Positions 17,184 through 23,856 of a stretch of 64,000 nt of DNA are shown here, piece by piece (position 1 is the stretch's first letter; each line of letters starts with the position of its first letter). A model generated the notes under the pieces. The model ran no database searches. It was not told the DNA's origin and saw nothing but the letters and a program-made list of their open reading frames with translations. A program made the translations under genes and the position numbers. This DNA is from JBFAPK01 sp040676675 (GTDB lineage Bacteria; Actinomycetota; Actinomycetes; Mycobacteriales; Micromonosporaceae). Location: positions 58,100-122,099 of the forward strand of contig NZ_JBFAPK010000026.1 of assembly GCF_040676675.1 (NCBI RefSeq), given 5' to 3'.

Positions 17184-17298
17184 CAGCTCCTCTCCCGACA
17201 GCCGGCGCGGCCCCTCCAGGCGACCAACGCCGCCACCTCACGTACGCCTCGTCGCCGTCGGCGTACCCGGCGATCAGCTCGTCGAGCACGGTCCCGGC

Positions 17299-19950
17299 CT
17301 ACGGGGCGAGCGGTGCCAGCAGCGCGGGGACGTCGGCGGCGGCCAGGAGCCGTACCGCGTCGGCGTCGAGGCGCGCCGGGTGCAGCGCGTACACCTGCGC
17401 CCCGGGCGGGGCAGGCAGGTCCCCGCGGAGCAGGAACTGCACGCCCGCCGTGGCGGCCTCCGCCGCGCCCGCCCGGCCGTCACCGTCCGCGGTGGCCAGC
17501 CGGGCCGCGAACGAGGCCACCGACTCGCCGGCCCGGCGCCGGTACGACCACACCTCCTCGTCCCGGCGTACCAGCACCTCGGGGGCGCGGGCGGCGGCGA
17601 TCCAGCGACCGAGCTGGCCCAGCGTCACCCGGGCGCCGGCGGCGAACGACTCGGTGAGCGCGTCCGCGACCACGGCGAACCGGTCGTGGTGCCGGTGCAC
17701 GGCGTGGTCGGTGCCGGTGACCAGGGCGTCGACGTCGAGCCAGCGCATGGTCCGCTCGGCCAGGTCGACCACGAACGGAATGGTGACCCGCCCGGGCCCG
17801 GTCAGGTCGAAGCGCTGCTCGACCGCCCGGGCGTCGAACGCTTCGCCGCCCCCACCGTCGGAGCCGGCCCGCTCCTCCTCGCCACCGCCGTCGGAGCCGG
17901 CTTCGGCGTTGGCGGCGTCGGCGCCGGCGGCGCGGAGCATGAAGCCGGCGAACGCCTCGGCCATCTCGGTGAACGGCACGTCGTTGTAGCTGAGCACCGC
18001 CACCACCGCGTACCGGCCGCCGGCCGCCGCCAGCGTCTCGACGTCCAGGTCGATGAACTCGCTGGCACCCCGTGGCGCCGGGGCGCTGGTCAGGTCGCCC
18101 GAGTGCACCGCGCCCGGCACCCGCAGGCTCGTGTAGTCGCAGGTCGCGACGTGCCGCCAGGAGTCGTCGTACACGGCCACCGACAGATCCAGGTCGACGC
18201 GCTGCGCCGATTCCGTCCAGTGGCAGAACAGGCGCAGGTGCCGGCCGGCCGGCACCGGCAGCACGCTGCCCCGGGCGAGGGTGACCAGGGCCCGCGCGGC
18301 CGTGCGCTCGGCGAACGGGGCGACCAGGCCCTCCAGCTCCGCGTCGACCACCGCCCGGTCGACCGGCGGCAGGGCGGCGGCGCGCCGCAACACCTCGTCC
18401 TCCAGCACCCGTACCGCCGCGTCGACCAGGTCGGCCGGCAGCGGCGCGCGCCCGTCGTCGACCACGTGGGGAGCCGTCGTCCGGCCGGCCGGGAAAAAGA
18501 CCCGGAGCCGGTGCGGTACCGCCCGGGTGCGAAGCTCGCCGAGCGCCGACAGCAGCACCGCCGGGGCGGTCGAGCGCGCCGCCTCGGCGAGACCGGCCAG
18601 CACCGGCTCGCGCTCGGCGGTGTCGGCGACCCGCAGCAGGTGGTCGGCCCGGCGCAGCAGCTCCCCGGGCCGGTCGCGCAGCGTCGCCACCGCGGCGGCC
18701 ACGTCGCCCGTGGCCAGGGCCTGCTCCACGACCCGGCCCCGCCCGGCGACCACGACCCGGCCGTCGCGCACCTCGACCTCGGCCAGGCCGCGCGCGGTCG
18801 CGTCGAGGACGCGCCCGGCCGGATGCGCGCCGAGATCGGTCTGCCGGATCGCGGCGAACGCCAGCGCGGCGCGGGGGTAGCGTCCGGCGTACTCGCCCGG
18901 GTGCAGCCGTTCGCCCACGGCGATCCACGCCCGCCGGTGTCGGCGCATGTCCTCCACCAGCCGCGCCGGGTGGATCCGGTCCAGCGCCGCCAGCAGCGCC
19001 CGCCGCAGGGCACGGGGTACCGGGGCGAGCCGGGGACGGCCGACCAGCGAGTCCCCGCCGGAGCGGGCCACCAGCAGCCGCAGCACGTCGGTCGCCGTGT
19101 CGACCAGCCGGTCCGCCACCGGCACGGCGCCGGCCGGTACCGGGTCGGCGAGCAGCCAGCCGAGCACCCGCGCCTTCGTCTCCCGGCCCGGAATCCGCGC
19201 CGGCAGCCACGACACCTCGCCCCGCTCCTCGGCCGCGAGCAGCGCGGTCAGGTCGGCGACGTCGCCGGGCGGAAGCGCGCCCGGGCGGGCCAGCAGGGCC
19301 GCGAGTTCGGTACGCCCGTCGGCGGTCTCGTCCCGGCCCAGGTGCAGCACCCGCAGCCGCTGCGGGCCACCCGTCCGCGCCCCCGACCGGCGTACGGCCG
19401 CCTCGTCCGGCTCGCCCGCACGCAGGTACGGGTCGGCCGGGTCGAGCCGGCGGTGGCAGACCGGGCACGCCGAGAACTCGGCCGGGTCGAAGCAGGCACG
19501 GCAGACCAGGTGCGCGCAGGGGCTGACCGGGCTGACCGTCGCCTCGCGCGCGCAGAGCACGCACGCCTGCTCCGGGCTCTGGAACCAGGCGGCCAGCACC
19601 CGGTCGACGAAGAACGCACCCGTGTCCGACGGCACGCTCCGCGGAAATCGGCGGAACAGCGGCACGTGTGGACGGTCGGCGCCGAGCAGCGCGTCGCAGT
19701 CGGCGACCAGCGCCGAACCGAGCCCGACCAGTTCGGTCGGGCCGACCCGCAGCAGCGTGTCCCGCAGGGCGGGGGAGAGCAGCCAGCCACGGTCGACCAG
19801 GTCGGCCTCCAGCAGTCGTACGCCCGGCTCCGCCGCCGGGTCCGGCGACCCGCCGGCGGCCGGCGGATAGACGGCACCGCGGCGGCGCAGCAGCACCCGT
19901 GCCCGCGTCACCGGGGATGCCTGCGTCTCCCGCGTCCCTACGACCACCAT
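17299..19950 (-). CDS. MXAN_6230/SCO0854-type RING-finger protein with TerD-like domain
   Basis: 883 aa from ATG 19950. A canonical C3HC4 RING finger is visible: Cys130, Cys133, Cys145, His147, Cys150, Cys153, Cys162, Cys165, spaced C-x2-C-x11-C-x-H-x2-C-x2-C-x8-C-x2-C. Residues of about 590-690 resemble TerD domains (VDLDLSVAVYDDSW, GAVHSGDLTSAP, FIDLDVETLAAAGGRYAVVAVLSYND). The rest is helical, with an acidic Gly/Ser insert near 700. RING fingers are rare in bacteria; the named family exists in myxobacteria and streptomycetes but its role is unknown. It lies immediately 3' of the tRNA array on the same strand, with a structured leader. Ubiquitin-like ligase activity is not implied by sequence alone. 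Confidence 0.85.
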   Translation of the reverse strand: MVVVGTRETQASPVTRARVLLRRRGAVYPPAAGGSPDPAAEPGVRLLEADLVDRGWLLSPALRDTLLRVGPTELVGLGSALVADCDALLGADRPHVPLFRRFPRSVPSDTGAFFVDRVLAAWFQSPEQACVLCAREATVSPVSPCAHLVCRACFDPAEFSACPVCHRRLDPADPYLRAGEPDEAAVRRSGARTGGPQRLRVLHLGRDETADGRTELAALLARPGALPPGDVADLTALLAAEERGEVSWLPARIPGRETKARVLGWLLADPVPAGAVPVADRLVDTATDVLRLLVARSGGDSLVGRPRLAPVPRALRRALLAALDRIHPARLVEDMRRHRRAWIAVGERLHPGEYAGRYPRAALAFAAIRQTDLGAHPAGRVLDATARGLAEVEVRDGRVVVAGRGRVVEQALATGDVAAAVATLRDRPGELLRRADHLLRVADTAEREPVLAGLAEAARSTAPAVLLSALGELRTRAVPHRLRVFFPAGRTTAPHVVDDGRAPLPADLVDAAVRVLEDEVLRRAAALPPVDRAVVDAELEGLVAPFAERTAARALVTLARGSVLPVPAGRHLRLFCHWTESAQRVDLDLSVAVYDDSWRHVATCDYTSLRVPGAVHSGDLTSAPAPRGASEFIDLDVETLAAAGGRYAVVAVLSYNDVPFTEMAEAFAGFMLRAAGADAANAEAGSDGGGEEERAGSDGGGGEAFDARAVEQRFDLTGPGRVTIPFVVDLAERTMRWLDVDALVTGTDHAVHRHHDRFAVVADALTESFAAGARVTLGQLGRWIAAARAPEVLVRRDEEVWSYRRRAGESVASFAARLATADGDGRAGAAEAATAGVQFLLRGDLPAPPGAQVYALHPARLDADAVRLLAAADVPALLAPLAP

Positions 19951-19989
19951 GACGTCGCCGCCTCCCGCCCCGAGTGCCTCCGGACATGC

Positions 19990-20068
19990 GTGCGGGGCCG
20001 GTGATTGGCTGCGCTGCTCAGCCGAAGAGTTCGATAGAAGGAAGCGCATCCGGGAGCCGGCCCCGCAC
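19990..20068 (-). promoter_or_regulatory. Structured leader of the RING-protein gene
   Basis: A perfect 12-bp inverted repeat (GTGCGGGGCCGG at 19990-20001, its complement at 20057-20068) encloses about 55 nt that contains a second 5-bp stem GGCTG...CAGCC with a 7-nt loop. A TATCTT box (20078-20073, minus) lies just upstream, so the mRNA may start at the stem. It ends 40 nt before the ATG. It is a possible cis-regulatory RNA; no known riboswitch class was recognised. Confidence 0.4.
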
Positions 20069-20111
20069 GGTCAAGATAGCGGATCACGCAAGCTCTCCCG
20101 TCCGCCACCCG

Positions 20112-20183
20112 TCGCAGGTCCCGGTGTCGAACCGGGCGGGCCGCCGTTATGAGCGGCGGTTGGACGGCCAACGTCCCCCTGCG
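20112..20183 (-). tRNA. tRNA-Met(CAT)
   Basis: Last gene of the minus-strand array. Anticodon arm CCGCCG-CTCATAA-CGGCGG gives CAT; T arm CCGGTTCGACACCGG. Acceptor CGCAGGG/ACCTGCG pairs except at 7-66. An elongator-type or Ile-lysidine identity cannot be excluded. CCA is not encoded. Confidence 0.8.
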
Positions 20184-20259
20184 GTCGTTCCACAGCGGAT
20201 GGCACCGGGCGCTGTCCGCACCGACCGTCGTGGGCCGGTTCGGCAGGACATGCCTGAGA

Positions 20260-20330
20260 AGCGAGGCCGGGACTCGAACCCGTGTCACACGTTTTGCAGA
20301 CGTGGCGCTCACCCAGAACGATCGCCTCGC
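20260..20330 (-). tRNA. tRNA-Cys(GCA)
   Basis: Acceptor GCGAGGC/GCCTCGC, anticodon arm CACGT-CTGCAAA-ACGTG, and U73, the expected discriminator for Cys. CCA is not encoded. Confidence 0.93.
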
Positions 20331-20396
20331 CGTGACGCCCGCCGGTCGCGGGCCGGTACGGCGCTCGGTGTACCCGCCCTCGCCGAGGGCGTGACG

Positions 20397-20479
20397 TGCG
20401 GGCGGAGAGATTCGAACTCTCTCAGCACGAGGCACCTGTTTTACAGACAGGCCCGACTCTCCCACGTCGGCGCGCCCAC
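20397..20479 (-). tRNA. tRNA-Tyr(GTA)
   Basis: Acceptor GTGGGCG/CGCCCGC with one G-U pair, anticodon arm CCTGT-CTGTAAA-ACAGG, a 13-nt variable region as expected for bacterial class II tRNA-Tyr, and A73. Confidence 0.9.
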
Positions 20480-20536
20480 TTGCGGTGACTGATCGGAATG
20501 GAGCCGGCACGTGTCGCGCGGACACCCGCCAGATCG

Positions 20537-20607
20537 TCGCGCGTGCGGGACTCGAACCCGCTCTGCCGGTGTGAAAGACCGGCGGCCTACCCATAACCGA
20601 ACGCGCG
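20537..20607 (-). tRNA. tRNA-Glu(TTC)
   Basis: Acceptor CGCGCGT/ACGCGCG, anticodon arm CCGGT-CTTTCAC-ACCGG, T arm GCGGGTTCGAGTCCCGC. The D arm is weakly paired. A73 differs from the usual G73 of Glu tRNAs. Confidence 0.82.
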
Positions 20608-20612
20608 GTGCG

Positions 20613-20685
20613 TGCTCCGGGGCGGACTCGAACCGCCGACCTCCGCCGTGTCATGGCGGCGCTCTGCCAACTGAGCCACCGGAAC
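20613..20685 (-). tRNA. tRNA-Val(GAC)
   Basis: Acceptor GTTCCGG/CCGGAGC with one wobble, anticodon arm CCGCC-ATGACAC-GGCGG, A73. It is separated from tRNA-Glu by 5 nt. Confidence 0.92.
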
Positions 20686-20716
20686 AGGTGCGGGACCGGG
20701 AGTCGAACCCGCCGGA
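20686..20716 (-). pseudogene. tRNA 3'-fragment between Val and Pro tRNAs
   Basis: A T-arm remnant (CGGGTTCGACTCCCGG-like on the minus strand) is present without anticodon or D arm. It looks like a decayed or partially duplicated tRNA. Confidence 0.45.
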
Positions 20717-20718
20717 AG

Positions 20719-20792
20719 TCGGGACGGCCGGATTCGAACCGACGACATCTTGGCCCCCAGCCAAGCGCGCTACCAAATTGCGCCACGTCCCG
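20719..20792 (-). tRNA. tRNA-Pro(GGG)
   Basis: Acceptor CGGGACG/CGTCCCG, anticodon arm CTTGG-CTGGGGG-CCAAG, and A73, an identity element of Pro tRNAs. Confidence 0.94.
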
Positions 20793-20797
20793 ATGCG

Positions 20798-20870
20798 TGC
20801 CCCGAGCAGGATTCGAACCTGCGACCCCCTGATTCGTAATCAGGTGCGCTCTCCGCTGCGCCATCAGGGC
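20798..20870 (-). tRNA. tRNA-Arg(ACG)
   Basis: Acceptor GCCCTGA/TCGGGGC, anticodon arm CCTGA-TTACGAA-TCAGG, A73. A34 would be edited to inosine to read CGN codons. Confidence 0.93.
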
Positions 20871-20874
20871 ATGG

Positions 20875-20947
20875 AGGACCCGACAGGAATCGAACCTGCG
20901 GCCTTCCGCGTGCGAGGCGGACGCTCTACCAACTGAGCTACGAGCCC
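20875..20947 (-). tRNA. tRNA-Ala(CGC)
   Basis: Acceptor GGGCTCG/CGGGTCC includes G3-U70, the Ala identity pair. Anticodon arm TCCGC-CTCGCAC-GCGGA. The discriminator is U73 rather than A73, and CCA is encoded, unlike most of the array. Confidence 0.9.
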
Positions 20948-20953
20948 GTTGCG

Positions 20954-21028
20954 TACCCGGGGCGGGATTCGAACCCGCAGAACTCCGCGTTCTGAGCGCG
21001 GCGACTTTGCCATTTTGTCCACCCAGGC
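20954..21028 (-). tRNA. tRNA with Leu anticodon CAG but class I body
   Basis: Acceptor GCCTGGG/CCCGGGT (two wobbles), anticodon arm CCGCG-CTCAGAA-CGCGG gives CAG (Leu), A73. The variable region is only about 6 nt, whereas genuine bacterial tRNA-Leu has a long variable arm. Charging identity is therefore uncertain. Confidence 0.75.
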
Positions 21029-21086
21029 GTGGAGGCTGGTCGCCCCCGTGTGAACCGGAGTCACGGCGTGTGCGCGGCCGGCGTGG

Positions 21087-21159
21087 AGCCGGCGACGGGA
21101 CTCGAACCCGCTGCCTCCCGTTCACAAGACGGGCGCACCGCCGGATGTGCTTCGCCGGC
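21087..21159 (-). tRNA. tRNA-Thr(TGT)
   Basis: Acceptor GCCGGCG/CGCCGGC, anticodon arm CCCGT-CTTGTGA-ACGGG, U73, with CCA encoded (minus-strand complement of 21084-21086). Confidence 0.9.
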
Positions 21160-21163
21160 ACCG

Positions 21164-21237
21164 TGCCCTCGGCGCGATTCGAACGCGCACTGCCCGCCAC
21201 CTCGGGGCGGTGCCTCCTGCCGTTGGGCTACGAGGGC
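21164..21237 (-). tRNA. tRNA with Leu anticodon GAG, class I body and C33
   Basis: Acceptor GCCCTCG/CGAGGGC, T arm GCGCGTTCGAATCGCGC. Anticodon arm CCGCC-CCGAGGT-GGCGG places GAG in the anticodon but has C33 in place of the near-universal U33. It has no long variable arm. It could be functional with altered identity or degenerate. Confidence 0.6.
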
Positions 21238-21242
21238 GTGAG

Positions 21243-21313
21243 CTGAGAGCGGAGGATTCGAACCTCCACGATTTGCTTCAGAGGCAAACATGCTGCCGTT
21301 ACATCAGCTCTCA
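21243..21313 (-). tRNA. tRNA-Gln(CTG)
   Basis: Acceptor TGAGAGC/GCTCTCA with a U1-A72 pair and G73, both Gln identity elements. Anticodon arm TTTGC-CTCTGAA-GCAAA. Confidence 0.95.
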
Positions 21314-21370
21314 AGGGCGGCCGGCGGGGGAGAGAGAGGGTACGGCCCGCCGGCCGCGGAACAATGCTGG

Positions 21371-21441
21371 AGCGGTTACCGAGAATCGAACTCGGACCTT
21401 CGCCATGGCAAGGCGATGCTCTTCCGTTGAGCTACAACCGC
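21371..21441 (-). tRNA. tRNA-Gly(GCC), second copy
   Basis: Acceptor GCGGTTG/TAACCGC, anticodon arm TCGCC-TTGCCAT-GGCGA, U73, CCA encoded. The body sequence differs clearly from the plus-strand tRNA-Gly(GCC) at 17111. Confidence 0.94.
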
Positions 21442-21449
21442 GGGGGAAA

Positions 21450-21522
21450 AGCCGTCGGCCAGACTCGAACTGGCCACCTCGCGCGTACCGGGCGCGTGCT
21501 CTACCTGCTGAGCTACGACGGC
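21450..21522 (-). tRNA. tRNA-Thr(GGT) with C33
   Basis: Acceptor GCCGTCG/CGACGGC, anticodon arm CGCGC-CCGGTAC-GCGCG. Anticodon GGT; position 33 is C instead of U. U73. Confidence 0.85.
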
Positions 21523-21532
21523 ATGCCGGACG

Positions 21533-21605
21533 TGGACCTGGCCGGGATCGAACCGGCGCTCTCCGCCCTGCCGAGGCGGCGCGCTACCAACTGCGCCACA
21601 GGCCC
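21533..21605 (-). tRNA. tRNA-Ala(GGC) with C33
   Basis: Acceptor GGGCCTG/CAGGTCC keeps the G3-U70 Ala determinant, A73. Anticodon arm CCGCC-TCGGCAG-GGCGG; position 33 is C. Confidence 0.87.
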
Positions 21606-21720
21606 GTGCTCCGGGGATCGGGATCCGTGCCCTGCCGGCCCCGCTCGGGCCGGGCCGGTCGGTACCGGTCTCCCGACCCCCGGACTCGCCCGACCGCGGC
21701 GCACCACCGTCGGCCGGGCT

Positions 21721-21753
21721 TGTGTTTGTGCCATCCGCTGTGGAGTTCTCAAC
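21721..21753 (-). promoter_or_regulatory. rrn-leader-like motif inside the tRNA array
   Basis: The minus strand reads GTTGAGAACTCCACAGCGG then ATGGCACAAAC, closely like the TTGAGAACTCAACAGCGTGC element of actinomycete rRNA leaders (from memory, associated with pre-rRNA leader/antitermination). It lies 116 nt upstream of tRNA-Ala and directly after a CCGACCGAGGTCGG hairpin (21765-21778). It suggests that the 15 downstream tRNAs are expressed with an rRNA-style leader. Confidence 0.5.
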
Positions 21754-21785
21754 TATCGGCCCCACCGACCGAGGTCGGGGGAGAG

Positions 21786-21858
21786 CAGGGGTGACAGGAC
21801 TCGAACCTGCAGCCTTCGGTTTTGGAGACCGCTGCGCGACCAGTTGCGCCACACCCCT
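21786..21858 (-). tRNA. tRNA-Trp(CCA)
   Basis: First gene of the array in the direction of transcription. Acceptor AGGGGTG/CACCCCT, anticodon arm GCGGT-CTCCAAA-ACCGA, and G73, the Trp identity base. Confidence 0.94.
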
Positions 21859-21922
21859 ATGCACGTGTCGCCGGCCCGTTTCGCCGGGTGGGGAACGCCC
21901 GCCCGTCCGTGATTCCGGCGGG

Positions 21923-21963
21923 TAAGAGAAACGCCGCCCGGTCCCGGTTCGGGAGGGCGGCGT
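21923..21963 (-). terminator. Intrinsic terminator upstream of the tRNA array
   Basis: A 9-bp stem ACGCCGCCC/GGGCGGCGT with an internal CCCG/CGGG stem is followed on the minus strand by TTTCTCTTA. It terminates minus-strand transcription, most simply that of the 43-codon ORF at 22113-21982. Confidence 0.7.
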
Positions 21964-21981
21964 CAACGCTGGGAGATCCAG

Positions 21982-22113
21982 CTATGTTCGCCGCCGGTCC
22001 GGGTAACGCCGCCATTGCCGGGCGAGACAGGTCCGGGTCAGCCCCGCCGCGGGCAGCAGGACACCGCCGCGCGGCATTCGCCGCGTGGTGCCGGTGAACC
22101 TTTGCTGCGACAT
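21982..22113 (-). CDS. Putative 43-aa Arg-rich small protein
   Basis: ATG at 22113 is preceded by GGACGAGGGAG at good spacing and the frame runs 43 codons to TAG: MSQQRFTGTTRRMPRGG at the N terminus, LLPAAGLTRTCLARQWRRYP in the middle, and a basic end. A terminator follows 18 nt after the stop and 17-bp tandem repeats lie just upstream, so it has the layout of an independent gene. The product is strongly basic (about 11 Arg) with one Cys. I do not recognise it; it could be a small regulatory or nucleic-acid-binding protein, or a chance frame. Confidence 0.45.
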   Translation of the reverse strand: MSQQRFTGTTRRMPRGGVLLPAAGLTRTCLARQWRRYPDRRRT

Positions 22114-22123
22114 TTCGGGGCTC

Positions 22124-22168
22124 CCTCGTCCGGTGTTCGATTCTGTCCGGTGTTTAATTCTGTCCGGT
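22124..22168. repeat. 17-bp tandem repeat upstream of small ORF
   Basis: TCCGGTGTTCGATTCTG and TCCGGTGTTTAATTCTG follow each other and a third partial TCCGGTTCG follows. The block sits between the MFS stop and the small ORF and includes a rare AT-rich TTTAATT, so it may hold the promoter or an operator. Confidence 0.5.
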
Positions 22169-22317
22169 TCGTTTTGCTCCGCTCTCGGCGTTGCTCTACC
22201 AAGGTATGGGCCGCTCGCTTCCGCGGCAACGGCTTTTCCGGTGGCCCCGATGTCACGGCCGCGCCGGCCGGTCCATGGTGGACGCCGGCCGGCGCGGGCG
22301 GTGGGGTGGGAGGCCGT

Positions 22318-23844
22318 TCACGGGGCGACGGTGGTCGTGTCCTCGCTGGGTGCCTCGGCCGGGCTGACCGGGGGCGGCGTCGGCGTCGGCTTCGGCCGCA
22401 GTACCGTCACCGCGACGACGGCCGCCGCGATGCCGCCCAGCACGCCGACGAACGACGTGGTGGCCATGGCCTCGACGAAGGCGTCCTTCGCCAACCGCGC
22501 CAGACCGGTGTCGCCCGTGGCGGCGGCGATCCGCAGCGCGTCGCCGATCGAGCGCCGGGCCGGCTCGGCGACGTCGTCCGGGATCGCGGCCGTGTACGCG
22601 GCGGTGAGGGCGCTGCCCAGTACGGCGACGCTGAGGGCGGCGCCGACCTGCTGCACGGTGTCGTTGACGGCGGACCCGACACCGGCCCGTTCGGGCGGCA
22701 GGGCCGCGAGCAGGGTGCCGTACGCGGCCGGCCCGGCCACACCGCTGCCGGCCCCGATCACGACCAGCGCGACGAGCAGCTTGAGGTAGCCGTCGCCGGG
22801 ATTGATCGAGGCGAGCACCCCGAAGCCGGCGGCCATCAGCAGCAGCCCGGTGGCGACCGCCACGCGGGTACCGAGTCGCTTGTCCACCACGACGCCGACC
22901 GCGTTGAACGCCAACACGGTCGCCAGCATCGGTATGAACGCGGTGCCGGCCTTCATCGGCCCGTACCCGAGGACGAACTGCAGGTACTGGGTCAGCGCGA
23001 GCATCACCCCGCCCGCCGAGAGGGCCAGCAGCACGATGGAGAGGCTGGCGCCGGCGAAGTTGCGGTCGCGGAAGAGCGACATGGGCAGCATCGGTTCGGG
23101 CACCCGCCGTTCCCAGAGGGCGAACGCGGTGAGGACCACGGCGGCGCCGGCGAACCCGGCGACGGTCGTCGGGGCCGACCAGCCGTCCTTGGCCGAGGAG
23201 ATGACGCCCCAGATCAGCGACGTCATGCCGATCGTCGAGAGCAGCGCACCGACCACGTCGGGGCGGCTGGCCGGACCGCGCGACTCGGGAATGACCGCCA
23301 GCGCGGCGACGATGCCGAGGACCGCGATCGGGATGTTCATCAGGAACACCGACCCCCACCAGTAGTGCTGGAGCAGGAGGCCGCCGACGGTCGGACCGCC
23401 GAGCGCGCCGAGCGTCAGGACGGAACTCCAGATCGCGATGGCCTTCCTGCGCTCGGTGTCGTCGAAGACCGTGGTGAGGATGGAGAGCGTGCCGGGCATC
23501 AGCAACGCGCCGCCGACGCCCATCAGACCCCGTACGGCGATCAACTGGCCGGGCGTCTGGCAGAGGGTGGCCAGCGCGGACGCGCCGCCGAACACGACCA
23601 GACCGGCCACCAGGGCGCGGCGGCGGCCGTACCGGTCGGAGAGGCTGCCGGCGGTCAGCAGCAGGCCGGCGAAGACCAGGATGTACGAATCGATGATCCA
23701 TTGGATGTCGGAGGCGCTGGCGCCGAGATCGCGGATCAGCGACGGGATGGCGACGTTGAGCACCATGTTGTCGATCACGACCACGAGCAGGCTCAGGCAG
23801 AGCACGCCGAGGATCAACCACCGGCGGGGATGAGGTGCGGGCAC
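22318..23844 (-). CDS. DHA2-family (14-TMS) MFS drug efflux transporter
   Basis: 508 aa with about 14 hydrophobic segments. Motifs: DIQWIIDSYILVFAGLLLTAGSLSDRYGRRRAL (motif A) and GGALLMPGTLSILTTVF (motif C-like, antiporter). The EmrB/QacA group exports cationic drugs or natural products by proton exchange. It is divergent from a TetR gene with 103 bp between starts that hold three operator-like repeats, the classic pump/repressor arrangement. The start ATG 23844 follows GGGAGGC. Confidence 0.92.
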   Translation of the reverse strand: MPAPHPRRWLILGVLCLSLLVVVIDNMVLNVAIPSLIRDLGASASDIQWIIDSYILVFAGLLLTAGSLSDRYGRRRALVAGLVVFGGASALATLCQTPGQLIAVRGLMGVGGALLMPGTLSILTTVFDDTERRKAIAIWSSVLTLGALGGPTVGGLLLQHYWWGSVFLMNIPIAVLGIVAALAVIPESRGPASRPDVVGALLSTIGMTSLIWGVISSAKDGWSAPTTVAGFAGAAVVLTAFALWERRVPEPMLPMSLFRDRNFAGASLSIVLLALSAGGVMLALTQYLQFVLGYGPMKAGTAFIPMLATVLAFNAVGVVVDKRLGTRVAVATGLLLMAAGFGVLASINPGDGYLKLLVALVVIGAGSGVAGPAAYGTLLAALPPERAGVGSAVNDTVQQVGAALSVAVLGSALTAAYTAAIPDDVAEPARRSIGDALRIAAATGDTGLARLAKDAFVEAMATTSFVGVLGGIAAAVVAVTVLRPKPTPTPPPVSPAEAPSEDTTTVAP

Positions 23845-23856
23845 GATGCCTCCCGA

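Noticed and set aside
16978..20004. 1008-codon plus-strand frame across tRNA-Gly and the RING gene
   Set aside because: It runs through a tRNA and antisense to a gene with a clear zinc finger; composition is that of a GC shadow.
19938..21200. 420-codon minus-strand frame over the tRNA array
   Set aside because: It translates tRNA T arms into repeated Gly-Ser-Asn-Pro-like pieces; the DNA is explained by tRNA genes.
17111..21858. Integrated prophage or plasmid at tRNA genes
   Set aside because: No integrase, excisionase, recombinase, phage structural gene or duplicated tRNA 3' end was found, so only the array itself hints at mobility.
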